A stretch of DNA of 64,000 nucleotides, taken from ZC4RG42 sp003242425 (GTDB lineage Bacteria > Pseudomonadota > Gammaproteobacteria > Burkholderiales > SG8-39). A model generated the notes under the pieces. It was not told the DNA's origin. It saw only the letters and a program-made list of their open reading frames with translations, and did no database searches. The stretch spans positions 1 to 64,000 of the forward strand of contig CALCIE010000065.1 of NCBI GenBank assembly GCA_937907425.1, in the 5' to 3' direction. Of this stretch, positions 9,084 through 17,765 are shown piece after piece (position 1 is the stretch's first letter; every line of letters starts with the position of its first letter). The position numbers were made by a program, and so were the translations under genes.

Positions 9084-9760
9084 AGCAATGGTGGCTGAAG
9101 TGGTCCGAACGCATCGACGCCATGACACTGCGGGAACGGGCGGCGGTGTTCTTCGCCGCGGCCATGGTGCTGGTCTTCGCTTTCCAGATGCTGTTCGGCG
9201 ATCCGGTCACGCGGCGCGAGCGGGACGTCATGCGGCAGCTTGCCCAGACGCAGCAGGAGACCCGCCAGCTTCAGAATCAGATCCAGATCCTCATCGCCCA
9301 GCGCACGCGCGACCCGGATGCCGAGCGCCGCGTGCAGCTCGATCTGTTGAGGACGCGCCTCGCCAAGCTGGAGGCCACGCTCGCCGAGAAGGAGCGCGAG
9401 CTGATCTCGCCCGAACACGTGCCGGGGCTGCTGGAGGAAATGCTGCGCCGCGAGCGGCGTCTGGAGCTGGTCAGCCTGAAGTCGCTGCCGCCGGCGCCCT
9501 TGTTCGACGGCAAGGACGCGCCGTCCGGCAATGCCGGCGGGGACAACGCCGTGCCGTCGCTGCAGGTATACCGGCACGGTGTGGAGCTTATCGTGCGCGG
9601 CAGCTATTTCGACCTGGTGCGCTATCTCGACGAGCTCGAACGCCTGCCCTTGCGCATGTACTGGCATGAGGTCGCGCTCTCGGGCGAGAACTATCCCTTG
9701 ATCACCATGAGATTGAACGTCTATACGCTCAGTCTCGAACGGACGTGGGTGGTGGTATGA
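9080..9760 (+). CDS. mshJ: MSHA biogenesis protein MshJ (PilO-like)
   Basis: 226-residue inner-membrane protein with one helix near residues 22-42 (AAVFFAAAMVLVFAFQMLF), a long coiled coil (about 50-130) and a C-terminal periplasmic domain containing the MshJ-typical VYRHGVELIVRGSYFDLVRYLDELE. It is expected to pair with the PilN-like protein upstream in the alignment complex joining the inner-membrane platform to the secretin. The ATG overlaps the preceding stop by four bases (ATGA). Confidence 0.85.
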   Translation: MKQWWLKWSERIDAMTLRERAAVFFAAAMVLVFAFQMLFGDPVTRRERDVMRQLAQTQQETRQLQNQIQILIAQRTRDPDAERRVQLDLLRTRLAKLEATLAEKERELISPEHVPGLLEEMLRRERRLELVSLKSLPPAPLFDGKDAPSGNAGGDNAVPSLQVYRHGVELIVRGSYFDLVRYLDELERLPLRMYWHEVALSGENYPLITMRLNVYTLSLERTWVVV

Positions 9761-10119
9761 AGCAGCTTCGCGCCATCCCGACCGTGACGCTCGTCCTGGC
9801 CGCCGTCGCCGCCCAGGCGCAGACGCTCAACGATCCCATGCGTCCGCCGCAATTCGTGGCACAGCAGCAAGCCGCCTCCCAAAGCGGTCCCGTGCTGCAG
9901 TCGGTGATCATCGGCAAGGACAGGCGTCATGCCATCATCAACGGCGAACGCATCGGCCTGGGGGAGGCGTACGGCGATGCCAAGCTGGTGCGCATCACCG
10001 AAAACGAAGTCACGTTGCGCGACGCCGCCGGCGAGACCGTGCTGAGACTGGTACCGGAATTCAAGCAACCGATCGTGGCACCCAAGAACGTAAGCCGCGA
10101 CACTGCACGGGGGAGATAA
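9757..10119 (+). CDS. mshK: MSHA biogenesis protein MshK (PilP-like)
   Basis: 120-residue periplasmic protein with an N-terminal signal sequence (cleavage near AVAAQAQT) and the DPMRPP motif, then a small domain with VLQSVIIGKDRRHAIINGERIGLGEAYGDAKLVRI, the pattern of MshK and of the GspC/PilP homology region that contacts the secretin. The start overlaps the mshJ stop (ATGA). Six bases separate it from mshL, its predicted partner. Confidence 0.83.
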   Translation: MKQLRAIPTVTLVLAAVAAQAQTLNDPMRPPQFVAQQQAASQSGPVLQSVIIGKDRRHAIINGERIGLGEAYGDAKLVRITENEVTLRDAAGETVLRLVPEFKQPIVAPKNVSRDTARGR

Positions 10120-10125
10120 GGAAAA

Positions 10126-11853
10126 GTGAGAAGAAAAATCGTGCTTGCGTTTGCGTGGGTGCTGACCGCATGTGCAATACCGAACGATCCGCAGACCCTG
10201 GATCCGCGCATCCTCGACGAGATCAACGCGGCTGCCGCCGCCAAGCCGCAGCCCGCGCATGAGTCCGCGGTCGAAGAGGCGCTCATCCCGCCCCTGCGGC
10301 TGGAACTGCCCAAGGTCGACGATCGCGAGCTGGAGCCGCGTTTCGATATTTCGGTCCACAACGCGCCGGCGCAGCAGGTGCTGCTTTCCATCGTCTCCGG
10401 CACCCGCTACAGCATGCTGATCCACCCGGACGTGGCCGGCAGCGTCACGCTGAACCTGAAGGACACGACCGTGCCGGAAGCGCTAGACGCGCTGCGCGAG
10501 CTTTACGGCTACGAGCACCGTATCGACGGCCACCGCATCATCGTCCAAGCGCCTTCGCTGCAGACGCGCGTATTCCGCGTCAACTATCTGGCCGGCCATC
10601 GGCAGGGGCGCAGCGAGGTGCGCGTCATCTCCGGTTCGGTGGCCGACGCGGGACCGTCGACGCCCCGTACCGTGGGCGGAACCGTTCCCGGTATCGACGG
10701 CGCGCAACCGTACCCGCAGCAGGGCGGCGCCAGCCGGGCGACCGATTCCGCACGCGTGCTCACTTCCACCAGCACTGATTTCTGGAAGGATCTCGAACAG
10801 ACGCTCAAGCTCATCGTCGGCGGCGAAGGCGGCCGCAGCGTGGTCGTGAACCCGCAGGCCGGCGTCATCGTGGTACGCGGCATGCCGGCCGACATGCGCA
10901 ACGTCGAGGAGTACCTGCGCGCCATCAAGCTCTCTGTCGAACGCCAGGTGATGATCGAGGCGAAGATCATCGAGGTGACGCTCTCCGACGGCTATCAGGC
11001 GGGGATCAACTGGTCCGCCTTCGGTGCGGGCCGGTTCGCCGGCGGTGTGATGCGGCCCGGCGCAAGATTGGGACGCTCCGGCGAAATCAGGGGCGGCAGC
11101 ATCCGTTCCACACCCGGCGATCGATCCATCGAATCCGTGGTCGAGGACGCCGCAAACCTGTCCGGAGGATTGTTCGGCCTCGCCTTCCAGACCCGCAATT
11201 TCGCCGCGGTGCTGGAATTCCTCGAAAGCCAGGGCAGCGTGCAGGTGCTTTCCAGCCCGCGTATCGCCGCGCTGAACAACCAGAAGGCGGTGCTGAAGGT
11301 CGGCACCGACGAATTCTTCGTGACCAACGTGCAAAGCGGCAACACCACCACGGGGGTGATCGGCGGCAACACCACGACCTTCCCGACGCTCACGCTGCAG
11401 CCCTTCTTCTCCGGCGTGTCGCTCGACATCACGCCGCAGATCGACGAGGACGCCAACGTGATCCTGCACGTGCACCCGTCCGTGAGCCAGGTGGAGCAGG
11501 ACAATCGCGTGATCAACCTGGGCGAGCAGTTCTTCGGCACCGTGAACCTTCCCCTCGCCCGCAGCACGGTGAGCGAGACCGACAGCGTGGTCAAGGTCGC
11601 GAACGGCAACATCGTCGCCATCGGCGGCCTGATGAAAGTCGACGTGATCGACAGCAAATCCGGCCTGCCCGGCCTGCAGAACGTGCCGGTGGTCGGCCAG
11701 GCCTTCGGCAGCCGCGACCGCGTGGCGGTGAAGAAGGAACTGGTCATCCTCATCAAACCGACCATCATCGGCGGCGAGACGAACAGCGCGGAGATCGGCG
11801 AGGCGCGCGAACGCCTGCTCAACCTCGGAACGCGGAGCCGGGTCAACCGCTGA
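10126..11853 (+). CDS. mshL: MSHA secretin MshL
   Basis: 575-residue outer-membrane secretin through which the MSHA pilus passes. The GTG start gives a lipoprotein signal (lipobox LTAC at residues 13-16), fitting the membership of pilotin-independent secretins. Residues about 60-150 hold an STN-type domain (FDISVHNAPAQQVLLSIVSG), 220-285 an N1-type domain (GVIVVRGMPADMRNVEEYL) and about 290-560 the secretin core, including VLSSPRIAALNNQKAVLKVG and the late motif GLPGLQNVPVVGQAFGSR. Follows mshK and precedes mshM by one base. Confidence 0.9.
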   Translation: MRRKIVLAFAWVLTACAIPNDPQTLDPRILDEINAAAAAKPQPAHESAVEEALIPPLRLELPKVDDRELEPRFDISVHNAPAQQVLLSIVSGTRYSMLIHPDVAGSVTLNLKDTTVPEALDALRELYGYEHRIDGHRIIVQAPSLQTRVFRVNYLAGHRQGRSEVRVISGSVADAGPSTPRTVGGTVPGIDGAQPYPQQGGASRATDSARVLTSTSTDFWKDLEQTLKLIVGGEGGRSVVVNPQAGVIVVRGMPADMRNVEEYLRAIKLSVERQVMIEAKIIEVTLSDGYQAGINWSAFGAGRFAGGVMRPGARLGRSGEIRGGSIRSTPGDRSIESVVEDAANLSGGLFGLAFQTRNFAAVLEFLESQGSVQVLSSPRIAALNNQKAVLKVGTDEFFVTNVQSGNTTTGVIGGNTTTFPTLTLQPFFSGVSLDITPQIDEDANVILHVHPSVSQVEQDNRVINLGEQFFGTVNLPLARSTVSETDSVVKVANGNIVAIGGLMKVDVIDSKSGLPGLQNVPVVGQAFGSRDRVAVKKELVILIKPTIIGGETNSAEIGEARERLLNLGTRSRVNR

Positions 11854-11854
11854 G

Positions 11855-12748
11855 ATGGTTTATCTCTCCCATTTCGGGCTGCGCGAAGCGCCGTTCAGCA
11901 TCACGCCGGACACGAGCTACTTCTGCTCGTTCCGCAGCATCCAGGCGGCGCTCAACACGCTGATGTTCGCCGTGCACAACGGCGAAGGCTTCATCAAGAT
12001 CACCGGCGAGGTCGGCACGGGCAAAACGCTGCTGTGCCGCAAGTTCCTGTCCAGCCTGAAACCGGAGTGGGTCGCGGCCTATACCCCCAACCCCAACATC
12101 TCGCCTTCCACGCTGTTGCGTGCCATCGCCGAGGAACTGGGTGCCTCCGTCGAGCACGACAGCGACGAACACGCGCTCATGCGCACGATCAACGCGCATT
12201 TGCTGGAACTCGCCCAACAGGGCAGGTATCCCGTGCTGTGCGTGGACGAGGCGCAGGCCATGCCGATCGAAACCCTGGAGATGGTGCGGCTGCTCACCAA
12301 TCTCGAAACGGAGAAGCGCAAGCTGCTGCAGGTCGTGCTGTTCGGACAGCCCGAGCTCGACCAGAAGCTCGCGCGCCCCGAGATCCGGCAGCTGCGCCAG
12401 CGCATCACCTTCGAGCATCGCCTGACGCCGCTCAGCCGCGACGAAACGGCACGCTATCTCGCCCACCGTCTGGTCATCGCCGGTCACGGTGGCAGCCGTC
12501 TTTTCACGCCCGCGGCGACCTGGGTGATCCACCGCGCGAGCGGCGGCGTACCGCGTCTGATCAACATCCTCGCGCACAAAACGCTCATGCTCGCCTACGG
12601 CCGCGGCGATCACGAGGTGAAACTCGGCGACGCGCTGCGCGCGGTGGCGGACACGCCCGCCGCAAAGGGCGGCGCCAACCGGCTGCTCTGGCTCGGGATA
12701 CTCGCCGCGGTGATCCTGGGCGTGGTGACGGCTTATCTCATGATCTGA
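11855..12748 (+). CDS. mshM: MSHA biogenesis ATPase MshM (ExeA-like)
   Basis: 297-residue AAA ATPase of the ExeA/GspA type; ExeA-like proteins help assemble the secretin in the outer membrane. N-terminal motif YLSHFGLREAPFSITPDTSYF is family-typical, the Walker A motif is GEVGTGKT (51-58), and a Walker B (VLCVDEAQAM) lies at about 128-137. A single C-terminal membrane helix (about residues 275-296) anchors it in the inner membrane. It starts one base after mshL and ends five bases before mshN. Confidence 0.87.
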   Translation: MVYLSHFGLREAPFSITPDTSYFCSFRSIQAALNTLMFAVHNGEGFIKITGEVGTGKTLLCRKFLSSLKPEWVAAYTPNPNISPSTLLRAIAEELGASVEHDSDEHALMRTINAHLLELAQQGRYPVLCVDEAQAMPIETLEMVRLLTNLETEKRKLLQVVLFGQPELDQKLARPEIRQLRQRITFEHRLTPLSRDETARYLAHRLVIAGHGGSRLFTPAATWVIHRASGGVPRLINILAHKTLMLAYGRGDHEVKLGDALRAVADTPAAKGGANRLLWLGILAAVILGVVTAYLMI

Positions 12749-12753
12749 AGACT

Positions 12754-13872
12754 ATGAGCGTCATCAACCGGATGCTGCGGGATCTCGACCGGCGTCAAGG
12801 CGGCGAACGGCCGCTCTACGTCCAGCATCTCATCGCCCCGGCGCCCGCTTCCCGCAAACCCCTGCTCATCATCGCCCTCGCCTTCGTGTTCGCGCTGATT
12901 GCGACTTACGGTGTGCTGCGCCACGTCGGCGACGGCAAGGCGGCGCCCGAACCGGCCGCGGCCGCCCCGGACATGCGACACGCGCCGCCCGCGCAGGCCG
13001 CGCGTCCGGCCGCTCAGTCTGTCGGAAGCGGCATCGCCGCGCCCGCCGCAGCGGATTCGCCGGCAGTCCAAGCGCCCGCCGCCGAGGCCGCATCGGTCGC
13101 AGACGTCGCCGCGACAAAGGAAGCGGTACAACCGGCCCAGGCTCCTCTTACGCTCGCCGAAGCCGGACCCGTGCCACAACCTGAGACGCCTCCGCCACCG
13201 CCGCTTGTCCAGCCGACAGCAGCCGTCCCGGCGCCGGCCGCGCCGGAACACGAGGCGCCTGTGGCGCATGGCCCGGCGCGCATCGACGTGCGGCCCTATG
13301 TGCCCGAGCCCACGGCGAACAGCGAGTATCGCCGTGCGGCGGCGCTAATCGATCAGGGCCGCAACGAGGAAGCACGCGCCGCCTTGCGGTCGGCCTTGGC
13401 TTTGGATCCCTCCCATGAAGCAGCGCGTCAGACGCTGGCGGTGCTGCTCATCGAGGCGCATGCCGATGAGGATGCCGAAACCGTGCTGGCCGAGGGTCTG
13501 CGCTTGAATCCTGCGCAAACGAACTTCGCCATCGTGCTGGCACGGTTGCAACTCGAACGCGGCGAAGAGGCCGCCGCGCTGCAGACCTTGCGTTCCCACG
13601 CCGCGGCAGCCGAGTCGAACGCCGAATACCGGGCCTTCACCGCCGCGCTGTTGCAGCGTCTCGGCCGTCACACCGAAGCCATCGAGGAATACCTCGCCGT
13701 GCTGGACCTCGCCCCGTATGCGGGCATCTGGTGGGTCGGGCTTGGACGCTCTTACGAGGCGGCCGGGCGGACCGGGGACGCAGCGGCGGCCTATGCCCGC
13801 GCTCGCGAGACCGGCACGCTCGCTCCCGGCATCGCGTCATTCGTGGAGCAGAAACTGCAGACGCTGCGCTGA
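12754..13872 (+). CDS. mshN: MSHA biogenesis protein MshN, TPR protein
   Basis: 372-residue membrane-anchored protein: conserved N-terminal SVINRMLRDLDRRQ, one membrane helix (about residues 34-54), an Ala/Pro-rich periplasmic linker (about 60-185) and a C-terminal tetratricopeptide region (about 190-372, repeats such as ALIDQGRNEEARAALRSALALDP). MshN-like proteins are GspB/ExeB-like partners of MshM in secretin assembly. It is the last recognisable pilus gene in the window; the ATPase, platform and major pilin genes are not present to the right and are expected to the left of position 1. Confidence 0.85.
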   Translation: MSVINRMLRDLDRRQGGERPLYVQHLIAPAPASRKPLLIIALAFVFALIATYGVLRHVGDGKAAPEPAAAAPDMRHAPPAQAARPAAQSVGSGIAAPAAADSPAVQAPAAEAASVADVAATKEAVQPAQAPLTLAEAGPVPQPETPPPPPLVQPTAAVPAPAAPEHEAPVAHGPARIDVRPYVPEPTANSEYRRAAALIDQGRNEEARAALRSALALDPSHEAARQTLAVLLIEAHADEDAETVLAEGLRLNPAQTNFAIVLARLQLERGEEAAALQTLRSHAAAAESNAEYRAFTAALLQRLGRHTEAIEEYLAVLDLAPYAGIWWVGLGRSYEAAGRTGDAAAAYARARETGTLAPGIASFVEQKLQTLR

Positions 13873-13915
13873 GGCGGCGGTGCACGCCGGTCGTCTCCGG
13901 CACATTGCCTGCTGC

Positions 13916-13937
13916 ATGGTTGATACCCTCCAACCAT
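13916..13937 (+). repeat. Inverted repeat that includes the start codon of the TonB receptor
   Basis: Two 7-base arms (ATGGTTG at 13916-13922, CAACCAT at 13931-13937) separated by eight bases. The right arm contains the ATG at 13936. No Shine-Dalgarno sequence is visible before this start. In RNA the arms could hide the start codon; in DNA they could be an operator. Confidence 0.45.
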
Positions 13938-16002
13938 GTTCATCCGCGCTTTCCGCCGCTGTGCCCTGTTCGTGCTCGCCTGCGGCGCGGGCTTTCCCGT
14001 TGCCGCTCAGGACACGGCGGAAGAAATCGTCGTTTCCGCCAGCCGCCGTGAACAGCGCGTCTTCGATGCGCCGGCGGCGGTGAATACGCTGGACGCGGAG
14101 GCCATCCGCGCCGCCGGGCCGCGGGTCAATCTGTCCGAACCGCTCGTCCGCCTGCCCGGCGTCCAGGCACTCGAACGCCAGAACTACGCCCAGGATCTGC
14201 AGCTCTCGATCCGCGGATTCGGCGCGCGCTCGACCTTCGGCGTACGCGGCGTGCGCATCCTCGTCGACGGCATTCCCGCCACCATGCCGGACGGCCAGGG
14301 CCAGGTATCGGCCATCGATCTTGCGGGTGCGGAACGTATCGAAGTGCTGCGCGGCCCGCTTGCCCAGCTCTACGGCAACGCGGCGGGCGGTGTGCTCCAG
14401 GTCACCACCGCGCTCGGCGGTCCGGATCGTATCGAAGCCGGGCTCGACCGCGCCCGTTCCGACACTCAAAGGCTGGGCCTGCGCCTGCTCGGCGAAACCG
14501 AGGGCTTCCAAGGCGCCGCTTCCCTGAGCCGTTTCACGACCGACGGCTGGCGCGAGCACAGCGCCGCGGAACGTACGCTGTTCAACGCCAAGCTGCGCTT
14601 CGAGGTCGGGCCGTCGAGCCGGCTCACTTTGACCGGCAACGTCTTCGAACAGCCCCACGCGCAGGATCCGGGCGGCCTCACGCGTGCGGAGTACGGAAGC
14701 GACCGGCGCGGCGCGGCGCCACTGAACCTCGCTCAAGACGCGCGCAAGTCGGTGCGCCAGCGGCAGGCGGGCCTGCTGTTCGAGCATGCGCTGGACGGCT
14801 CGCGTTCCATCGGCGCCCGCCTCTACTTCGGCCAGCGCGATCTGTTCCAGGCGCTTGCGATCCCGCTCGCCGCGCAACTGAGCCCGACTTCGGCAGGCGG
14901 CATCGTCGATCTCGAACGCGACTACGGCGGATTGGGTCTGCAATACATGCGACGCGGGCTGCATGGCGGCACCGCCGATTTCGTCGCCGGCGTCGAGCTC
15001 GACGGGATGCGGGAACGCCGCCGCGGCTACCTCAACGACGGCGGCCGACGCGGTGCGCTGAAACGCGACGAGGACGATACGGTGTGGAACGCCGATGTCT
15101 ATGCGCAACTGACGTGGCGCTTCGCCGCGAGCTGGACGGCATTGGCCGGCGTGCGCCATAGCACGGTGCGCTTCGATGTGGACGACCGCTACATCGCAGC
15201 CGGCAACCCTGACGACAGCGGCGACGTGCGCTATCGCGCGACCAATCCCGTGCTGGGGCTGACCTATCACGCCGGCGACACGCTCAACCTCTACGCCAAT
15301 TTCGGCCGCGGTTTCGAGACGCCCAGCTTCACAGAGCTCGCCTACCGCAGCGACGGGCCGGGCCTCAATTTCGCGCTCGATCCCGCCCGCTCGCGCCATT
15401 GGGAAGTCGGCGCGAAATTCCGCCCGGGAGCCGGACATGCGCTCGATCTGGCGTTCTTCATCATCGAGACGGACGACGAGCTCGTCGTGGAATCGAACGC
15501 GGGCGGACGCACCACCTACCGCAACGCCGCACGTACCGAACGCAAGGGCATGGAGTTGGCGTATCGCCGGCCGCTCGGCCGCGCATGGCGAATGGATCTT
15601 GCCTGGACCGAGCTCGATGCGCGCTTCGCGGGCGGCGACAGCGACGGCAACCGCCTGCCAGGCACGCCTTCGCGGCAAATCTACGCCGGCGTGATGTGGC
15701 AACCGAATCAGGCTGGCGCGCTATCCGGCCTCACCGCGGCCGTCGAAGCGGTGCATGTGGGGCGCATCTACGTGGACGATGCCAACACCGACGCCGCCTC
15801 GGCGCATACGCGTTACAACGCGCGTCTGGAGCTGCGCAAGAGTTACAGCCGCTGGTCGCTTGCGACCTATGCGCGTCTCGACAATCTCGGCGACAAGCGC
15901 TACGCCGGCTCCGTCATCGTCAACCAGAGCGCCGGGCGATACTTCGAGCCGGCGCCGGGACGAAGCTGGTCGATCGGTCTGATCGCCGAATTGCGCCGCT
16001 GA
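13936..16002 (+). CDS. TonB-dependent outer-membrane receptor
   Basis: 688-residue outer-membrane receptor for energy-coupled uptake. Signal peptide ends near residue 25 (FPVAAQ), a TonB box EEIVVSA follows at 30-36, then the plug domain (about 40-150: DAPAAVNTLDAEAIRAAG, IRGFGARSTFGVRGVRILVDGIPA, AERIEVLRGP, YGNAAGGVL) and a 22-strand barrel ending in a terminal aromatic-poor strand (WSIGLIAELRR). Ligand cannot be read from sequence; siderophore-type and other receptors look alike here. Convergent with soxB, with only two bases between the stop codons and no terminator between them. Confidence 0.88.
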   Translation: MFIRAFRRCALFVLACGAGFPVAAQDTAEEIVVSASRREQRVFDAPAAVNTLDAEAIRAAGPRVNLSEPLVRLPGVQALERQNYAQDLQLSIRGFGARSTFGVRGVRILVDGIPATMPDGQGQVSAIDLAGAERIEVLRGPLAQLYGNAAGGVLQVTTALGGPDRIEAGLDRARSDTQRLGLRLLGETEGFQGAASLSRFTTDGWREHSAAERTLFNAKLRFEVGPSSRLTLTGNVFEQPHAQDPGGLTRAEYGSDRRGAAPLNLAQDARKSVRQRQAGLLFEHALDGSRSIGARLYFGQRDLFQALAIPLAAQLSPTSAGGIVDLERDYGGLGLQYMRRGLHGGTADFVAGVELDGMRERRRGYLNDGGRRGALKRDEDDTVWNADVYAQLTWRFAASWTALAGVRHSTVRFDVDDRYIAAGNPDDSGDVRYRATNPVLGLTYHAGDTLNLYANFGRGFETPSFTELAYRSDGPGLNFALDPARSRHWEVGAKFRPGAGHALDLAFFIIETDDELVVESNAGGRTTYRNAARTERKGMELAYRRPLGRAWRMDLAWTELDARFAGGDSDGNRLPGTPSRQIYAGVMWQPNQAGALSGLTAAVEAVHVGRIYVDDANTDAASAHTRYNARLELRKSYSRWSLATYARLDNLGDKRYAGSVIVNQSAGRYFEPAPGRSWSIGLIAELRR

Positions 16003-16004
16003 AG

Positions 16005-17726
16005 CTATGCATTGAAGAACTCGTCCGCCACGCCGGGGTCGCCGCGTTTCACGCCCACCAGGCGCGGCTGGTTCAAAGGCCGCGGCTTGATGACTTTCTC
16101 GGCGCGCAGATAGCGTTCCACGACCTCCCAGACCGGCTCGCCTTGCGCGCCGGGTGCCACCGGCGCCCAGCCGGCGACCTTGTAGGTCTTGCCGGCCTCG
16201 ATGGGCTTGCCGTTCAGACGCATGTCGCCGATGCGCTCGCCGAACTTCGCGTGCGGATTGCAGCTGTACGTGAGCCCGCCCACGCGCACCATGTCCCCGC
16301 CCTGCTGGCGGTAGGGATCGGGGTTGAACAGGTTGTCGCACACGTCTTCCAGCACGGTCTTGATCATCTCGCCTTTCATCATCGTCACCGTGGTGTACGG
16401 ATAGGTGATGGCGGTCTGATCCATGAGCCGCTCGCGGGTGATCGGCTGTCCCGGCAGCACGGTCGTCCCCCAGCGGAAGCCGGGCGAGAACGCGATCTCG
16501 GCGTCCTTCTCCTTCATCAGCGCGTCGAGGATGAGCTGGTCGAAGCTGCCGTTGAAGTTGCCGCGCCGGTAGAGCAGATCCTCGCTCACCGCAAGCACTT
16601 CCTCGAGCCTGGCTTTGTAAGGTGCGCGCACCTGTTCGATGTAGCGCTGCATCGCCTCATCCGCCGGCAGCAGATCGGCGAACACCGGCAGCAGACGGTA
16701 GCGGTAATCCGTGATACGGCCGTCTTTCACCTCCAGATCGAGCAGGCCGAGGAACTTGCCGTTCGAGCCGGCGTTGGTGACCAGCGTCCGCCCGCCGGCG
16801 TTTTTCACCACGACAGGCTGCGGCATGCCGTCGTGGGTGTGGCCGCCGAGAATGGCATCGATACCACGCACGCGGCCCGCCAGTTTGAGGTCCACGTCCA
16901 TGCCGTTGTGCGAGAGCACGACCACGACCTGCGCACCCTTGGCGCGCGCCTCGTCCACATAGGCCTGCAGGCGCTCCTCCTGGATGCCGAACTGCCATTC
17001 CTCGACGTAGTAGCGCGGATTGGCGATGGGCGTGTAGGGGAAAGCCTGGCCGATGATCGCGACCTGCACGCCGTTGATCTCGCGGATCACGTAGGGCTCG
17101 AACACCTCTTCGTCGAAATCGAAGGTGCGGATGTTCTGCGCGACGAAATCGACCTTGCCGGCGAAATCCTTCTGCACCACTTCCTTGACCCGCTCGGCGC
17201 CGTAGGTGAATTCCCAGTGGCCGGTCATCACATCCACGCCCAGGAGCTTGACGGCGTCGACCATATCCTGCCCCCGGGTCCACAGCGCCGTGGCCGAGCC
17301 CTGCCAGGTGTCGCCGCCGTCGAGCAGCAGCGCGCCGGGACGCGAGGCCTTGAGGCGTTTCACCAGCGTGGCGAGGTGCGCATAGCCGCCTACGCGGCCG
17401 TAGCGCTGCGCCGCCTCGACGAAATCGAGATAGGTGAAGGCGTGCGCTTCGCGCGTGCCGGGGGCGATCCCGAAAGCCTTGAGCAGCGCTTCGCCGACGA
17501 TATGCGGCGGCCGCCCCGCCGCCTCGGCGACGCCGATGTTGACGCTGGGTTCGCGGAAATAGACCGGCAACAGTTGCGCATGGGTATCGGTGATGTGAAG
17601 CAGGCTCACGTTGCCGAAGCGCGGCACGTCGTAGAACGCCGCGCCGTCGGTTTTCGCAAAGGCGTCGAGCTTGAAGCCGCACGCGGCCGCGGCGGCAAGC
17701 ACGTGCAGGAATTCGCGTCGTTGCAT
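16005..17726 (-). CDS. soxB: Thiosulfohydrolase SoxB
   Basis: 573-residue periplasmic enzyme of the Sox thiosulfate-oxidation pathway; it hydrolyses the terminal sulfone from the SoxYZ-bound intermediate, using a dinuclear manganese site. A Tat-type signal (RREFL at 3-7, then an Ala-rich stretch) is present. 5'-nucleotidase-fold metal motifs are seen: LLHITDTHAQLLP, LLDGGDTWQGS, TGHWEFTYG, VLSHNGMDVD and LGGHTHD. Full family length. It stands alone: no soxA, X, Y, Z or C neighbour is in the window, so partners must be elsewhere or the gene is an orphan. Confidence 0.93.
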   Translation of the reverse strand: MQRREFLHVLAAAAACGFKLDAFAKTDGAAFYDVPRFGNVSLLHITDTHAQLLPVYFREPSVNIGVAEAAGRPPHIVGEALLKAFGIAPGTREAHAFTYLDFVEAAQRYGRVGGYAHLATLVKRLKASRPGALLLDGGDTWQGSATALWTRGQDMVDAVKLLGVDVMTGHWEFTYGAERVKEVVQKDFAGKVDFVAQNIRTFDFDEEVFEPYVIREINGVQVAIIGQAFPYTPIANPRYYVEEWQFGIQEERLQAYVDEARAKGAQVVVVLSHNGMDVDLKLAGRVRGIDAILGGHTHDGMPQPVVVKNAGGRTLVTNAGSNGKFLGLLDLEVKDGRITDYRYRLLPVFADLLPADEAMQRYIEQVRAPYKARLEEVLAVSEDLLYRRGNFNGSFDQLILDALMKEKDAEIAFSPGFRWGTTVLPGQPITRERLMDQTAITYPYTTVTMMKGEMIKTVLEDVCDNLFNPDPYRQQGGDMVRVGGLTYSCNPHAKFGERIGDMRLNGKPIEAGKTYKVAGWAPVAPGAQGEPVWEVVERYLRAEKVIKPRPLNQPRLVGVKRGDPGVADEFFNA

Positions 17727-17765
17727 AGGCGCACTCGATCAGTTGGAATCGCGGCCTCTACTCTA

